Source: Microbacterium sp. Leaf320 (GTDB taxonomy: Bacteria; Actinomycetota; Actinomycetes; Actinomycetales; Microbacteriaceae). From it: 64,000 bases of DNA. The number at the start of each line of letters is the position of its first letter. Position 1 is the stretch's first letter. The stretch spans positions 150,539 to 214,538 of the forward strand of contig NZ_LMOD01000002.1 of assembly GCF_001423485.1 (NCBI RefSeq). Direction: 5' to 3'. This document shows positions 25,080 through 33,125 of the stretch, one piece after another. Below the pieces are notes generated by a model. It was given only the letters and a program-made list of their open reading frames with translations, was not told where the DNA came from and did no database searches. Both the position numbers and the translations under genes were made by a program.

Positions 25080-26258
25080 TCAGCCCGAGACGAGCGCGAG
25101 GACGAGCGTCGCGACGAGCACGGTCGGCACGGCCACGATCGCACCCCAGAGCATGAGGCTTCCCCAGCGGATCTCGACGCCGAGCGACACCACCCGGTGA
25201 TGCCAGAGCAGGGTCGCGAGAGATGCCCAGGGCGTGATGAGCGGGCCGAGGTTCACGCCGATCAGCAGTGCCATGAGCGCGACCGGGTCACCGGCGGCGG
25301 GTTCGAGGATCAGGTAGGCCGGCAGGTTGTTCACGCCGTTCGCGGCGAGCGCGCCCGCGGCCGAGAGACGCAGCAGCTCGGCGGGTGCGTGTCCGCTGGT
25401 CGCGAGGACCGACAGGAAGTCGAGGATGCCGTTCGCATGCGCCGTCTCGACCACGACGAACAGTGCCGCCGCGAGGCCGATCGCCTGCCACGGCACGAGC
25501 GACAGTCGCAGTACGTGTCGACGCCGGATGCCGAAGAGAACGATGAGGATCACCGCGGCGACGGTCGCGGGGATCCAGACGTCATGGGTCAGTGCGAGCA
25601 GCGGCATCAGCAGCACGAGTGTCGCCGCGGCTCCCCAGAACAGCAGCGGATCAGACGGCTGTCCGCCTGACGGCACCCGGTATCCACCGAAGAGCGTGCG
25701 CCGATGGCGCAGGGTGAGGATCAGTACGGGGATCAGGACGCCGACGAGCGTCGGCGCCCAGCTGAGCGCCAGGAACGAGAGCGGGTCGTCGCCGATCGCG
25801 CGCGCGGCCAGCAGGTTCGTGAGATTCGAGACCGGGAGGGCGAGGGACGCCGTGTTCGCGAGCCACACGGTCACCAGCGCGAAGGGCAGGGGTGGGATGC
25901 CGACGCTCTGCGCGAGCACGACGACGACCGGCGTGACGATCACCGCCGTGGTGTCGAGCGAGAGGAACACGGTGCTGATCACCGCGAGCACCACCACCGA
26001 CACCCACAGCAGGATGACGCGACCATGCCCCCAGCGCGCGAGGCGCTGGGCGACCACGTCGAACACGGCCGCGTCGCGCGCCAGTTCGGCGACGATCGTG
26101 ATCGCCACGACGAACCCGAGTACCGGCGCGATGCGGGCGCCGAGCGCCCCGGCATCCGCACGCGGAAGGATGCCGGAGACGATGCAGACGACGGCGACGG
26201 CGATGAGCACCAGGACGATGATCGTCCCTGCACTCAGCCGCCGTCGCGTCGCACTCAC
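25080..26258 (-). CDS. ArsB/NhaD-like (SLC13-type) membrane permease
   Basis: 392 residues with about eleven membrane segments. Ion-transporter superfamily signs are FLSLDTTAVIVTPVVVVLAQ near residue 105, SLALPVSNLTNLLAARAIG near 140, and a repeat-like AANGVNNLPAYLILEPAAG near 320. ArsB exports arsenite and NhaD-type proteins exchange sodium; no arsR or arsC gene is adjacent, so the substrate is open. The ATG at 26258 has no strong Shine-Dalgarno sequence. The gap to the antitoxin gene is 80 bp. Confidence 0.82.
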   Translation of the reverse strand: MSATRRRLSAGTIIVLVLIAVAVVCIVSGILPRADAGALGARIAPVLGFVVAITIVAELARDAAVFDVVAQRLARWGHGRVILLWVSVVVLAVISTVFLSLDTTAVIVTPVVVVLAQSVGIPPLPFALVTVWLANTASLALPVSNLTNLLAARAIGDDPLSFLALSWAPTLVGVLIPVLILTLRHRRTLFGGYRVPSGGQPSDPLLFWGAAATLVLLMPLLALTHDVWIPATVAAVILIVLFGIRRRHVLRLSLVPWQAIGLAAALFVVVETAHANGILDFLSVLATSGHAPAELLRLSAAGALAANGVNNLPAYLILEPAAGDPVALMALLIGVNLGPLITPWASLATLLWHHRVVSLGVEIRWGSLMLWGAIVAVPTVLVATLVLALVSG

Positions 26259-26291
26259 TCGCTGAGTGTAGATCCGGTCGGTGTGTGACGT

Positions 26292-26648
26292 TCAGTCCTC
26301 ATCCCAGGGGAGCTTCACCACGGGCAGGATGTAGACCCGGCCCATGACGGCGGTCGGATGCTTCGCCATGAACGTCGCTGCTTCTTCTATCGACTCTGCG
26401 GTGAGGAGGTCGTAGCCCGCGAACCACTCCTTGAACTCGGGGAACGGGCCGTCGGTGACGAGCACCTTGCCGTCTCGCACGGCGACCGACTTCGCCTCCT
26501 CGGGCCCGGCGACGGGTGCGCCCTCGCCCAGGCTGCCGTCAGCCCTGCCCTCTTCGGCCCAGTCTTCGAGCAGGCGCTGATCCTCTCCCTGCGGCATCGT
26601 GCCGCCGGTCGGATCGGTCATGTGGATCACGAGGTACTTGTTGCTCAT
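26292..26648 (-). CDS. DGPF/YCII-related protein, ECF42 partner
   Basis: 118 residues of the YCII-like DGPF group. The motif DGPF itself is visible in VTDGPFPEFKEWFAGYDLL near residue 65. Dimeric ferredoxin-like alpha+beta fold by family. Genes of this group are found next to ECF42 sigma factors, as here: its ATG overlaps the sigma stop (ATGA). The biochemical role is unknown; regulation of or by the sigma factor has been proposed for the family. Confidence 0.88.
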   Translation of the reverse strand: MSNKYLVIHMTDPTGGTMPQGEDQRLLEDWAEEGRADGSLGEGAPVAGPEEAKSVAVRDGKVLVTDGPFPEFKEWFAGYDLLTAESIEEAATFMAKHPTAVMGRVYILPVVKLPWDED

Positions 26649-27919
26649 CTGCTCTCTCCGTTCGATGCGGTCCCGGGCGTTCCGGGTGCGGGAGGCGTCG
26701 CGAGCTCGTCGCGGCGCCGGGTCAGGTGGATGATCTCGGCAGTGTTGTCGGCCAGCGCGATCGCGCGCGCATACGCGTCGCGTGCCTCTGCCTCGCGGCC
26801 CGCGGCTCGCAGCAGTTCAGCGCGCGTCACGTGGAACCCGTGGAAGTGGTCGAGCGCGTCGTCCAGCTGCTCGACGAGCGGCAGCGCCTCCTCGGGCGAG
26901 TCCCGCTCTGCGAGCGCGACCGCCTTGCTGAGGACGACGACCGGGCTGGGGTCGATCCGCTCGAGCTGCTCGTAGAGTTCGACGATGCGCGCCCAATCGG
27001 TGTCGGCGGCATCGTTCGCTCGCACGTGCACAGCGTTGATGTCGGCCAGCAGCCGATGTCGACCGCACGCTGCAGGGAACGGCCCGGCGAGAAGCGCGAG
27101 CCCGTCCTCGATGAGCTCGGGGTTCCAGGTCGCGCGGTCCTGCGCGTCCAGCCGCACCAGCTCGCCCTCGGCGGTGACTCTCGCTGCGGCACGCGCCTCG
27201 CTGAGCAGCATCAGTGCCAGCAGACCCTCGACCTCCGCGTCGTCGGGCAGCAGCTCGCGGAGGAGGCCGGTGAGCCTGATGGCCTCGCCGGTCAGCTCCC
27301 GACGCAGCGCGGGCACACCGGCCCCGGACGCGAGATACCCCTCGTTGAAGATCAGGTAGAGCACCGCGAGCACCCCGTCGATCCGGACCGGAAGATCGTC
27401 GGGCGCGGGCATCCGATACGGGATCCGTTCGGTCTTGATCTTCGCCTTGGCCCGGGTGATGCGCTGCCGCACCGTGGACTCCGGGATGAGGAACGCCCGC
27501 GCGATCTCTTCGACCGTGAGACCACCGACGATTCGCAGAGTCAGGGCGACACGCGCCTCGAGCGAGAGCGCCGGGTGGCAGCAGGTGAAGAGAAGGCGCA
27601 GGCGATCGTCGTCGATGACTCCTGTGGGCTCCGGTGGTTCGGGATCCTGCAGCATCAGAGCCTCCCGCTGCTTGGCGTCACGGAACGACTCCCGGCGGAG
27701 CCGATCGATGGCCTTGCGATAGGCCGTGGTGGTGATCCAGCCGGCGGGGTTGGGTGGCACACCCTCTCCCGGCCAGAGCTCAGACGCTGAGGCGAAGGCC
27801 TCAGCCGCCATCTCCTCGGCGAGGTCGAGATCCCCGCATCTCCGGGTGAGACCGCCGACGATTCGCGCCCACTCGTCTCGGTACACCTGCGTGACGCGCG
27901 ACGCGACGTCGGCGTTCAC
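26645..27919 (-). CDS. ECF sigma factor, ECF42 group, with C-terminal helical extension
   Basis: 424 residues. Sigma region 2 is at about 5-75 (VYRDEWARIVGGLTRRCGDLDLAEEMAAEAFASA) and region 4 at about 110-165 (LTLRIVGGLTVEEIARAFLIPESTVRQRITRAK). The remaining 250 residues are a TPR-like helical extension (AVLYLIFNEGYLAS, then repeats of LRELLPDDAEVEGLLALMLL type), which is diagnostic of ECF42. GTG 27919 has GGAG 5 nt upstream and is preferred over ATG 28018, which would overlap the next gene. No anti-sigma gene is present. Confidence 0.88.
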   Translation of the reverse strand: MNADVASRVTQVYRDEWARIVGGLTRRCGDLDLAEEMAAEAFASASELWPGEGVPPNPAGWITTTAYRKAIDRLRRESFRDAKQREALMLQDPEPPEPTGVIDDDRLRLLFTCCHPALSLEARVALTLRIVGGLTVEEIARAFLIPESTVRQRITRAKAKIKTERIPYRMPAPDDLPVRIDGVLAVLYLIFNEGYLASGAGVPALRRELTGEAIRLTGLLRELLPDDAEVEGLLALMLLSEARAAARVTAEGELVRLDAQDRATWNPELIEDGLALLAGPFPAACGRHRLLADINAVHVRANDAADTDWARIVELYEQLERIDPSPVVVLSKAVALAERDSPEEALPLVEQLDDALDHFHGFHVTRAELLRAAGREAEARDAYARAIALADNTAEIIHLTRRRDELATPPAPGTPGTASNGESR

Positions 27920-28014
27920 CGAGGCTCCTCGATTCGATTCCGGCGCTGCATCACTCAGACTCTCTCCGTCCGCACGATCGAGCAGGCTCTGCGTCGAGCC
28001 TGCCCTCCCGACGA

Positions 28015-28263
28015 TCATCCCGGTTCCCCGCTTCCGCCGGAAGAGATACGTGCCCAGAGGCGGCGAGCGCGCTCACGGAGGGAAGGACGCCGGATCAGGC
28101 TCGGATGCTCGAGCGCCGCCCGACGTCGCATGATCTGCTCCTCGGCTTCCTCCGCCTCGAGCCGGTAGACCAGGTTCGCCACCATCGGGTCGTTGTACAC
28201 AGCCGCCACCGCGTCTCTCGTGTCGTGGGGAGACCGCGTATCGGTCGCCTCCACCTTCACCAC
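28015..28263 (-). CDS. Hypothetical small protein upstream of the ECF42 gene
   Basis: About 82 residues with coding-like codon use. An acidic-basic helical stretch (MVANLVYRLEAEEAEEQIMRRRAALEHP) is followed by a basic C-terminus (RRPSLRERARRLWARISS). No family recognised. The start is uncertain: GTG codons at 28263, 28260 and 28254 are possible, none with a strong Shine-Dalgarno sequence. It is 95 bp from the sigma start and may share its transcript. Confidence 0.5.
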   Translation of the reverse strand: MVKVEATDTRSPHDTRDAVAAVYNDPMVANLVYRLEAEEAEEQIMRRRAALEHPSLIRRPSLRERARRLWARISSGGSGEPG

Positions 28264-28351
28264 GAACGCCGAGACCCGGATGCGACAACGAGGCGCGAGA
28301 AAGTTCGCACGAGTCCGAGATGTGAGCATCCCGCATGCATCGCGCACACCC

Positions 28352-28371
28352 CCGTAGGCAAAGCGTGAGGA
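28352..28371 (+). promoter_or_regulatory. Proposed KdpE site of the kdp operon
   Basis: CCGTAGGCAAAGCGTGAGGA: half-sites CGTAGGCA (28353) and CGTGAGGA (28364) at 11-bp spacing. It matches the elements before the kimA-like gene (CCGTAAGGATTGCGTGAGGA and CCGTAGGGATTCCGTGAGGA) in 14 of 20 positions across all three. A -10-like TATCGA lies at 28401-28406, 5 nt before the first micro-ORF. Confidence 0.68.
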
Positions 28372-28411
28372 TCGTCATATTCCGGTCTGCACGGGAGTTG
28401 TATCGAGTCTC

Positions 28412-28495
28412 GTGCTCGACATCATCTACATCGCGCTGACTCTCGCGCTGTTCGCCCTCGTCTCCCTGGTCGCGAAGGGGGTGGAGCGACTGTGA
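28412..28495 (+). CDS. 27-residue membrane micro-ORF preceding kdpF
   Basis: Reads [20 protein letters not shown] followed by AKGVERL: one hydrophobic membrane helix with a basic end, like KdpF in size and shape. GTG start at 28412; its stop overlaps the kdpF start (GTGA). It has good codon use and an operon position. It may be a second KdpF-like peptide or a leader peptide. Confidence 0.65.
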   Translation: MLDIIYIALTLALFALVSLVAKGVERL

Positions 28496-28581
28496 TCGTC
28501 TTCGAGATCATCGCCACCGCCCTCGCCGTGGCCGCCGTCGTCTACCTCGTGGTGGCTCTCGTCGCCCCGGAGAAGTTCTGA
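28492..28581 (+). CDS. kdpF: K+-transporting ATPase subunit KdpF
   Basis: 29 residues: one membrane helix ([20 protein letters not shown]) ending in VALVAPEKF. The PEKF ending is the KdpF hallmark. It stabilises the KdpFABC complex. GTG start at 28492; its stop overlaps the kdpA ATG. Confidence 0.9.
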   Translation: MIVFEIIATALAVAAVVYLVVALVAPEKF

Positions 28582-30278
28582 TGGGCGCCGGTTCGTCGGT
28601 GGGCGCCGACCTCTGGTTCGGCATCCTCCAGGCTGCCGTCCTCATCGTCGCCCTCGTGCTGCTCTACCGCCCCGTCGGCGACTACCTGGCTCACGTCTTC
28701 AGCACCCCGCGTGATCTGAAGGCCGAGAGGGGCATCTACCGCCTGATCGGCGTAGACCCGGCATCCGAGCAGACCTGGCGTGCGTACGCCCGCAGCGTGC
28801 TCGTGTTCTCGGTCGTCGGCCTGCTGCTGGTGTACGGCCTGCAGCGGCTGCAGGGCTTCCTGCCCGAGTCGCTCGGACTCCCCGCGGTGCCCGAAGGTCT
28901 CGCGTTCAACACCGCCGCGTCGTTCGTCGCGAACACGAACTGGCAGTCGTACTCGCCCGAGCAGACCATGGGTTACACCGTGCAGCTCGCCGGCCTCACT
29001 GTGCAGAACTTCGTCTCGGCAGCCGTCGGGCTGGCCGTCGCGGTCGCGCTGATCCGCGGCCTCTCCCGCCGCGGATCGACCACGATCGGCAACTTCTGGG
29101 TTGACCTGATCCGCGGGCTCGGACGCATCCTGCTGCCGATCGCACTGGTCGGCGCCATCGCTCTGATCGCGGGCGGCGTGGTGCAGAACTTCGCCGGCTT
29201 CACCGATGTGACCACCGTCTCGGGCGGCACGCAGACGATCCCCGGCGGACCCGTCGCCTCGCAGGAGGCCATCAAGCTGCTCGGCACGAACGGCGGCGGA
29301 TTCTTCAACGCCAACTCCGCGCATCCGTTCGAGAACCCGACCGGATGGACCAACCTGCTGCAGATCCTGCTGATCCTCGTGATCCCGTTCGCACTCCCCC
29401 GCACGTTCGGGCGCATGATCGGCGACAACCGCCAGGGCTACGCGATCGCGGCAGTGATGGGCACGATCTTCCTGGTCTCGACGTTTGCGCTCTCGGCCCT
29501 CGAACTCGCCGGCCGTGGCTCGGCCCCCGAACTCGCGGGTGCCGCCATGGAGGGCAAGGAGGTGCGCTTCGGCATCCTCGGATCCACGCTGTTCGGCAGC
29601 GCCAGCACTCTGACGTCGACCGGCGCGGTCAACTCGATGCACGACTCGTACACGGCGCTCGGCGGCATGATGCCGATGCTCAACATGATGCTCGGCGAAG
29701 TCGCCCCCGGCGGCGTCGGCTCGGGTCTCTACGGCATGCTCGTGCTCGCGATCATCGCGGTGTTCGTGGGAGGACTGCTCGTCGGCCGCACCCCCGAGTA
29801 CCTCGGCAAGCGCATCGGCCCGAAGGAGATCAAGCTCGCGAGCCTCTACATCCTCGTGACGCCCACCCTCGTGCTGATCGGCACTGCCCTGAGCTTCGCG
29901 ATCCCCGGCATCCGCGCGGACGTCGAGGCGACCAGCATCCTGAACCCCGGTGTGCACGGCATGAGCGAGGTGCTCTACGCCTTCACCTCGGCGTCGAACA
30001 ACAACGGCTCGGCCTTCGCCGGCCTCACGGCGAACACCCCGTGGTTCAACACCGCGCTGGGCATCGCGATGCTGCTCGGCCGGTTCCTGCCGATCGTGCT
30101 CGTGCTGGCGCTGGCAGGGTCCTTCGCCGCACAGCAGCGTGTGCCGGAGAACACCGGAACACTGCCCACGCACCGACCGCAGTTCGTCGGCCTCCTGGCC
30201 GCCGTCACGGTCATCATCACGGCACTCACCTACTTCCCCGTGCTCGCACTGGGACCCCTCGCTGAAGGACTCGTCTGA
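28581..30278 (+). CDS. kdpA: K+-transporting ATPase subunit KdpA
   Basis: Potassium-selective channel-like subunit of the KdpFABC pump, 565 residues, full length. About ten membrane segments. The pore regions are recognisable in [18 protein letters not shown] near residue 115, [20 protein letters not shown] near 235, [20 protein letters not shown] near 350 and [21 protein letters not shown] near 470. These are the four selectivity-filter repeats of the family. It starts in the kdpF stop and ends 1 bp before the kdpB ATG. Confidence 0.97.
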   Translation: MGAGSSVGADLWFGILQAAVLIVALVLLYRPVGDYLAHVFSTPRDLKAERGIYRLIGVDPASEQTWRAYARSVLVFSVVGLLLVYGLQRLQGFLPESLGLPAVPEGLAFNTAASFVANTNWQSYSPEQTMGYTVQLAGLTVQNFVSAAVGLAVAVALIRGLSRRGSTTIGNFWVDLIRGLGRILLPIALVGAIALIAGGVVQNFAGFTDVTTVSGGTQTIPGGPVASQEAIKLLGTNGGGFFNANSAHPFENPTGWTNLLQILLILVIPFALPRTFGRMIGDNRQGYAIAAVMGTIFLVSTFALSALELAGRGSAPELAGAAMEGKEVRFGILGSTLFGSASTLTSTGAVNSMHDSYTALGGMMPMLNMMLGEVAPGGVGSGLYGMLVLAIIAVFVGGLLVGRTPEYLGKRIGPKEIKLASLYILVTPTLVLIGTALSFAIPGIRADVEATSILNPGVHGMSEVLYAFTSASNNNGSAFAGLTANTPWFNTALGIAMLLGRFLPIVLVLALAGSFAAQQRVPENTGTLPTHRPQFVGLLAAVTVIITALTYFPVLALGPLAEGLV

Positions 30279-30279
30279 C

Positions 30280-32472
30280 ATGGCATCTCACGTTTCGTCT
30301 CGCTCCGCTCGCTCAACGACCGGGGAAGGCTCCGCTCGCTCAACGAGCGTGGACCCAGAACAGCAGGATGCTGCGGCATCCGCCCCCGCGGCCCCCGCGC
30401 GCGCGTTCGGCTGGGCGCAGCTGACCCAGGCCCTTCCCGGGGCGCTGCGCAAGCTCAACCCGGCATCTCTGGTGCGCAACCCCGTGATGCTGCTCGTCTG
30501 GGTCGGCGCCGCGTTCACCACCGTGCTCGCGATCGCCGAGCCCTTCCTCGGCGGTCCCGCCGACTCGGGTGGAACGCCGGTGCCCGCACCGTTCACCTGG
30601 GGCATCGCGATCTGGCTGTGGCTCACCGTGCTGTTCGCCAACGTCGCAGAGTCGGTGGCCGAAGGCCGCGGCAAGGCGCAGGCCGCGAGCCTGCGCAAGA
30701 CCCGCACCAGCACCATGGCGCGCAAGGTCGTCCGCTACGACGCAGGCGCGGATGCCACGGCAGAGCGCACCGAGACGGTCGACGTCTCGTCGGCAGAGCT
30801 GCAGCGCGACGACATCGTGATCGTCACGGCCGGCGAGCTGATCCCCGGAGACGGCGACATCGTCGCCGGCATCGCGACCGTCGACGAGTCGGCGATCACG
30901 GGCGAGAGCGCCCCGGTCATCCGCGAATCCGGTGGTGACCGCAGTGCCGTCACCGGAGGCACGCGAGTGCTGTCGGACCGCATCGTCGTGCGCATCACCT
31001 CGAAGCCCGGCGAGACGTTCGTCGACCGCATGATCGCGCTCGTCGAGGGCGCCAGCCGTCAGCGCACGCCCAACGAGATCGCGCTGAACATCCTGCTCGC
31101 GAGCCTGTCGATCGTGTTCGTCGTCGTGGTGCTCGCGCTCAACCCGATCGCCTCGTATGCGGCGTCGCCCGTCAGCATCCCGGTGCTGATCGCCCTGCTC
31201 GTGTGCCTGATCCCCACCACGATCGGCGCCCTGCTCTCGGCCATCGGCATCGCCGGCATGGACCGCCTCGTGCAGCGCAACGTGCTCGCCATGTCGGGCC
31301 GCGCGGTCGAGGCCGCGGGCGACGTCACGACCCTGCTGCTCGACAAGACCGGCACCATCACCTACGGCAACCGCCGCGCCCACGAGGTGCTGCGACTCGG
31401 AGGCGTCGACCCCGACGAGCTGCTGCGCGTCGCCGCCCTGTCGTCGCTCGCCGACCCGACCCCCGAGGGCGCCTCGATCGTCGAGCTGGCACTGAGCCGC
31501 GGCATCCGGGTCGACGAACCGGCGGACGCCGTGGTCGTGCCGTTCACCGCCCAGACCCGCATGTCGGGCCTGGACCTGGCCGACGGCACGCAGATCCGCA
31601 AGGGCGCAGGCTCGGCGATCAGCGCCTGGCTCGGGCTCGACACGGATGCCGAACTCACCGGCCTCGTCGACGGCGTCGCCTCGAGCGGCGGCACCCCACT
31701 GGTGGTCGCAGTGAAGCATGCGGCCGGCTCCGGCCAGGTGCTCGGCGTCGTGCACCTCAAGGACATCGTGAAGGACGGCCTGCGGGAGCGGTTCGAAGAG
31801 CTCCGCAGCATGGGCATCCGCACGGTCATGATCACGGGCGACAACCCGCTGACCGCCGCCGCGATCGCGAAGGAGGCCGGTGTCGACGACTTCCTCGCCG
31901 AGGCGACCCCCGAGCAGAAGCTCGAGCTGATCAAGCGCGAGCAGGAGGGCGGCCGGCTCGTCGCCATGACCGGTGACGGCACCAACGACGCCCCGGCTCT
32001 CGCCCAGGCCGATGTCGGCGTCGCGATGAACACCGGCACGTCGGCCGCGAAGGAGGCCGGCAACATGGTCGATCTCGACTCGGATCCGACCAAGCTCATC
32101 GACATCGTGCGCATCGGCAAGCAGCTGCTCATCACGCGCGGAGCACTCACGACGTTCTCGCTCGCGAACGACATCGCCAAGTACTTCGCCATCATCCCGG
32201 CGATGTTCATGGGTGTCTTCCCTGGGCTCGCTGCGCTCAACATCATGCAGCTGCACTCGCCGGCATCCGCGGTGACCAGCGCGATCATCTTCAACGCGAT
32301 CGTGATCGTCTTCCTGATCCCGCTCGCGCTCCGAGGGGTGAAGTACCGGCCGGCGAGCGCCTCGCAGATCCTGCAGCGCAACCTGCTGGTCTACGGCCTG
32401 GGCGGAGTGATCGCACCGTTCATCGGCATCAAGCTGATCGACCTCGTCATCACCCTCATTCCCGGTTTCTGA
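30280..32472 (+). CDS. kdpB: K+-transporting P-type ATPase subunit KdpB
   Basis: ATP-hydrolysing subunit, 730 residues. Phosphorylation site DKTGT with Asp355, actuator motif ITGESAPVI near residue 207, and hinge motif [12 protein letters not shown] near 565. ATG 30280 has AAGGAC about 10 nt upstream. Residues 4-24 ([20 protein letters not shown]) are encoded by a family A repeat and are not part of the usual protein; a GTG at 30349 is an alternative start that would exclude them. The conserved part begins near [20 protein letters not shown]. Confidence 0.96.
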   Translation: MASHVSSRSARSTTGEGSARSTSVDPEQQDAAASAPAAPARAFGWAQLTQALPGALRKLNPASLVRNPVMLLVWVGAAFTTVLAIAEPFLGGPADSGGTPVPAPFTWGIAIWLWLTVLFANVAESVAEGRGKAQAASLRKTRTSTMARKVVRYDAGADATAERTETVDVSSAELQRDDIVIVTAGELIPGDGDIVAGIATVDESAITGESAPVIRESGGDRSAVTGGTRVLSDRIVVRITSKPGETFVDRMIALVEGASRQRTPNEIALNILLASLSIVFVVVVLALNPIASYAASPVSIPVLIALLVCLIPTTIGALLSAIGIAGMDRLVQRNVLAMSGRAVEAAGDVTTLLLDKTGTITYGNRRAHEVLRLGGVDPDELLRVAALSSLADPTPEGASIVELALSRGIRVDEPADAVVVPFTAQTRMSGLDLADGTQIRKGAGSAISAWLGLDTDAELTGLVDGVASSGGTPLVVAVKHAAGSGQVLGVVHLKDIVKDGLRERFEELRSMGIRTVMITGDNPLTAAAIAKEAGVDDFLAEATPEQKLELIKREQEGGRLVAMTGDGTNDAPALAQADVGVAMNTGTSAAKEAGNMVDLDSDPTKLIDIVRIGKQLLITRGALTTFSLANDIAKYFAIIPAMFMGVFPGLAALNIMQLHSPASAVTSAIIFNAIVIVFLIPLALRGVKYRPASASQILQRNLLVYGLGGVIAPFIGIKLIDLVITLIPGF
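30291..30352. repeat. Repeat family A copy inside the 5' end of kdpB
   Basis: CGTTTCGTCTCGCTCCGCTC at 30291 continues to GACCGG at 30323, and a second partial unit GGCTCCGCTCGCTCAACGAG follows at 30328. It is read in frame as a Ser/Arg/Thr-rich segment if translation starts at ATG 30280. Confidence 0.8.
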
Positions 32473-32473
32473 A

Positions 32474-32507
32474 CGCGTTTCGTCTCGCTCCGCTCGCTCA
32501 ACGACCG
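32474..32507. repeat. Repeat family A half-copy between kdpB and kdpC
   Basis: Single arm CGCGTTTCGTCTCGCTCCGC through ACGACCG, without the complementary second arm seen at 1426 and 45132. It occupies most of the 53-bp kdpB-kdpC gap, where most kdp operons are nearly gapless. Confidence 0.8.
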
Positions 32508-32525
32508 ACTTCTGAAAGGCAACTC

Positions 32526-33125
32526 ATGTCCTCCTCCCGCACCGTGGCCCGCACCACCGGCGTCGCGATCCGCGCGATGCTCGTGCTCACCCTCGTGCTC
32601 GGCGTCGGCTACACGCTCGTCGTCACCGGCATCGGCCAGCTGCTGCTGCCGTTCCAGGCGAACGGCTCTCCGCTGGCCGACGGCAAGGGCAGCTCGCTGA
32701 TCGGCCAGTCCTTCACGGACGCCGACGGCGAGGCGCTTCCCGAGTACTTCCAGTCGCGCCCCTCTGCGGCCGGCGACGGCTACGACGGCGCGGGTTCCAG
32801 CGGCAGCAACCTCGGCCCAGAGAACCCCGACCTCGTCGCTTCGATCGGCGAGCGCCAGGCGGCCATCGCCGAGCGCGAGGGTGTGAGCCTCGAGGCCGTG
32901 CCTGCCGATGCTGTGACCGCTTCGGGCTCGGGCCTCGACCCGCACATCAGCGTCGCCTACGCCCTGCTGCAGGTGCCGCGGGTGGCGTCCGAGCGCGGCC
33001 TGCCCGAGCAGCAGGTGCGCGACCTCGTGGAGTCTAGGATTCAAGGGCGGGATCTGGGATTCCTCGGCGAAGAACGCATCAACGTCGCGGAACTCAATCT
33101 CGCGCTCGATGAGCAGGAGGGCTGA
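32526..33125 (+). CDS. kdpC: K+-transporting ATPase subunit KdpC
   Basis: Chaperone-like subunit with one N-terminal membrane helix (about 15-35: AIRAMLVLTLVLGVGYTLVV) and a soluble outer domain, 199 residues. Family motifs are GSSLIGQSFTD near residue 55, YFQSRPSAAGDGYDGAGSSGSN near 78 and GSGLDPHISVAYALLQVPRVA near 138. GAAAGG lies 6 nt before the ATG. Its stop overlaps the kdpD start (TGATG). Confidence 0.95.
   Translation: MSSSRTVARTTGVAIRAMLVLTLVLGVGYTLVVTGIGQLLLPFQANGSPLADGKGSSLIGQSFTDADGEALPEYFQSRPSAAGDGYDGAGSSGSNLGPENPDLVASIGERQAAIAEREGVSLEAVPADAVTASGSGLDPHISVAYALLQVPRVASERGLPEQQVRDLVESRIQGRDLGFLGEERINVAELNLALDEQEG

Noticed and set aside
28542..30281. Long minus-strand ORF of 579 codons across kdpA
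   Set aside because: Shadow of kdpA, which is full length with its four filter repeats.
30340..32256. Long minus-strand ORF of 638 codons across kdpB
   Set aside because: Shadow of kdpB, which shows all P-type ATPase motifs. The antisense product is His/Asp/Arg/Gly-rich without any motif.
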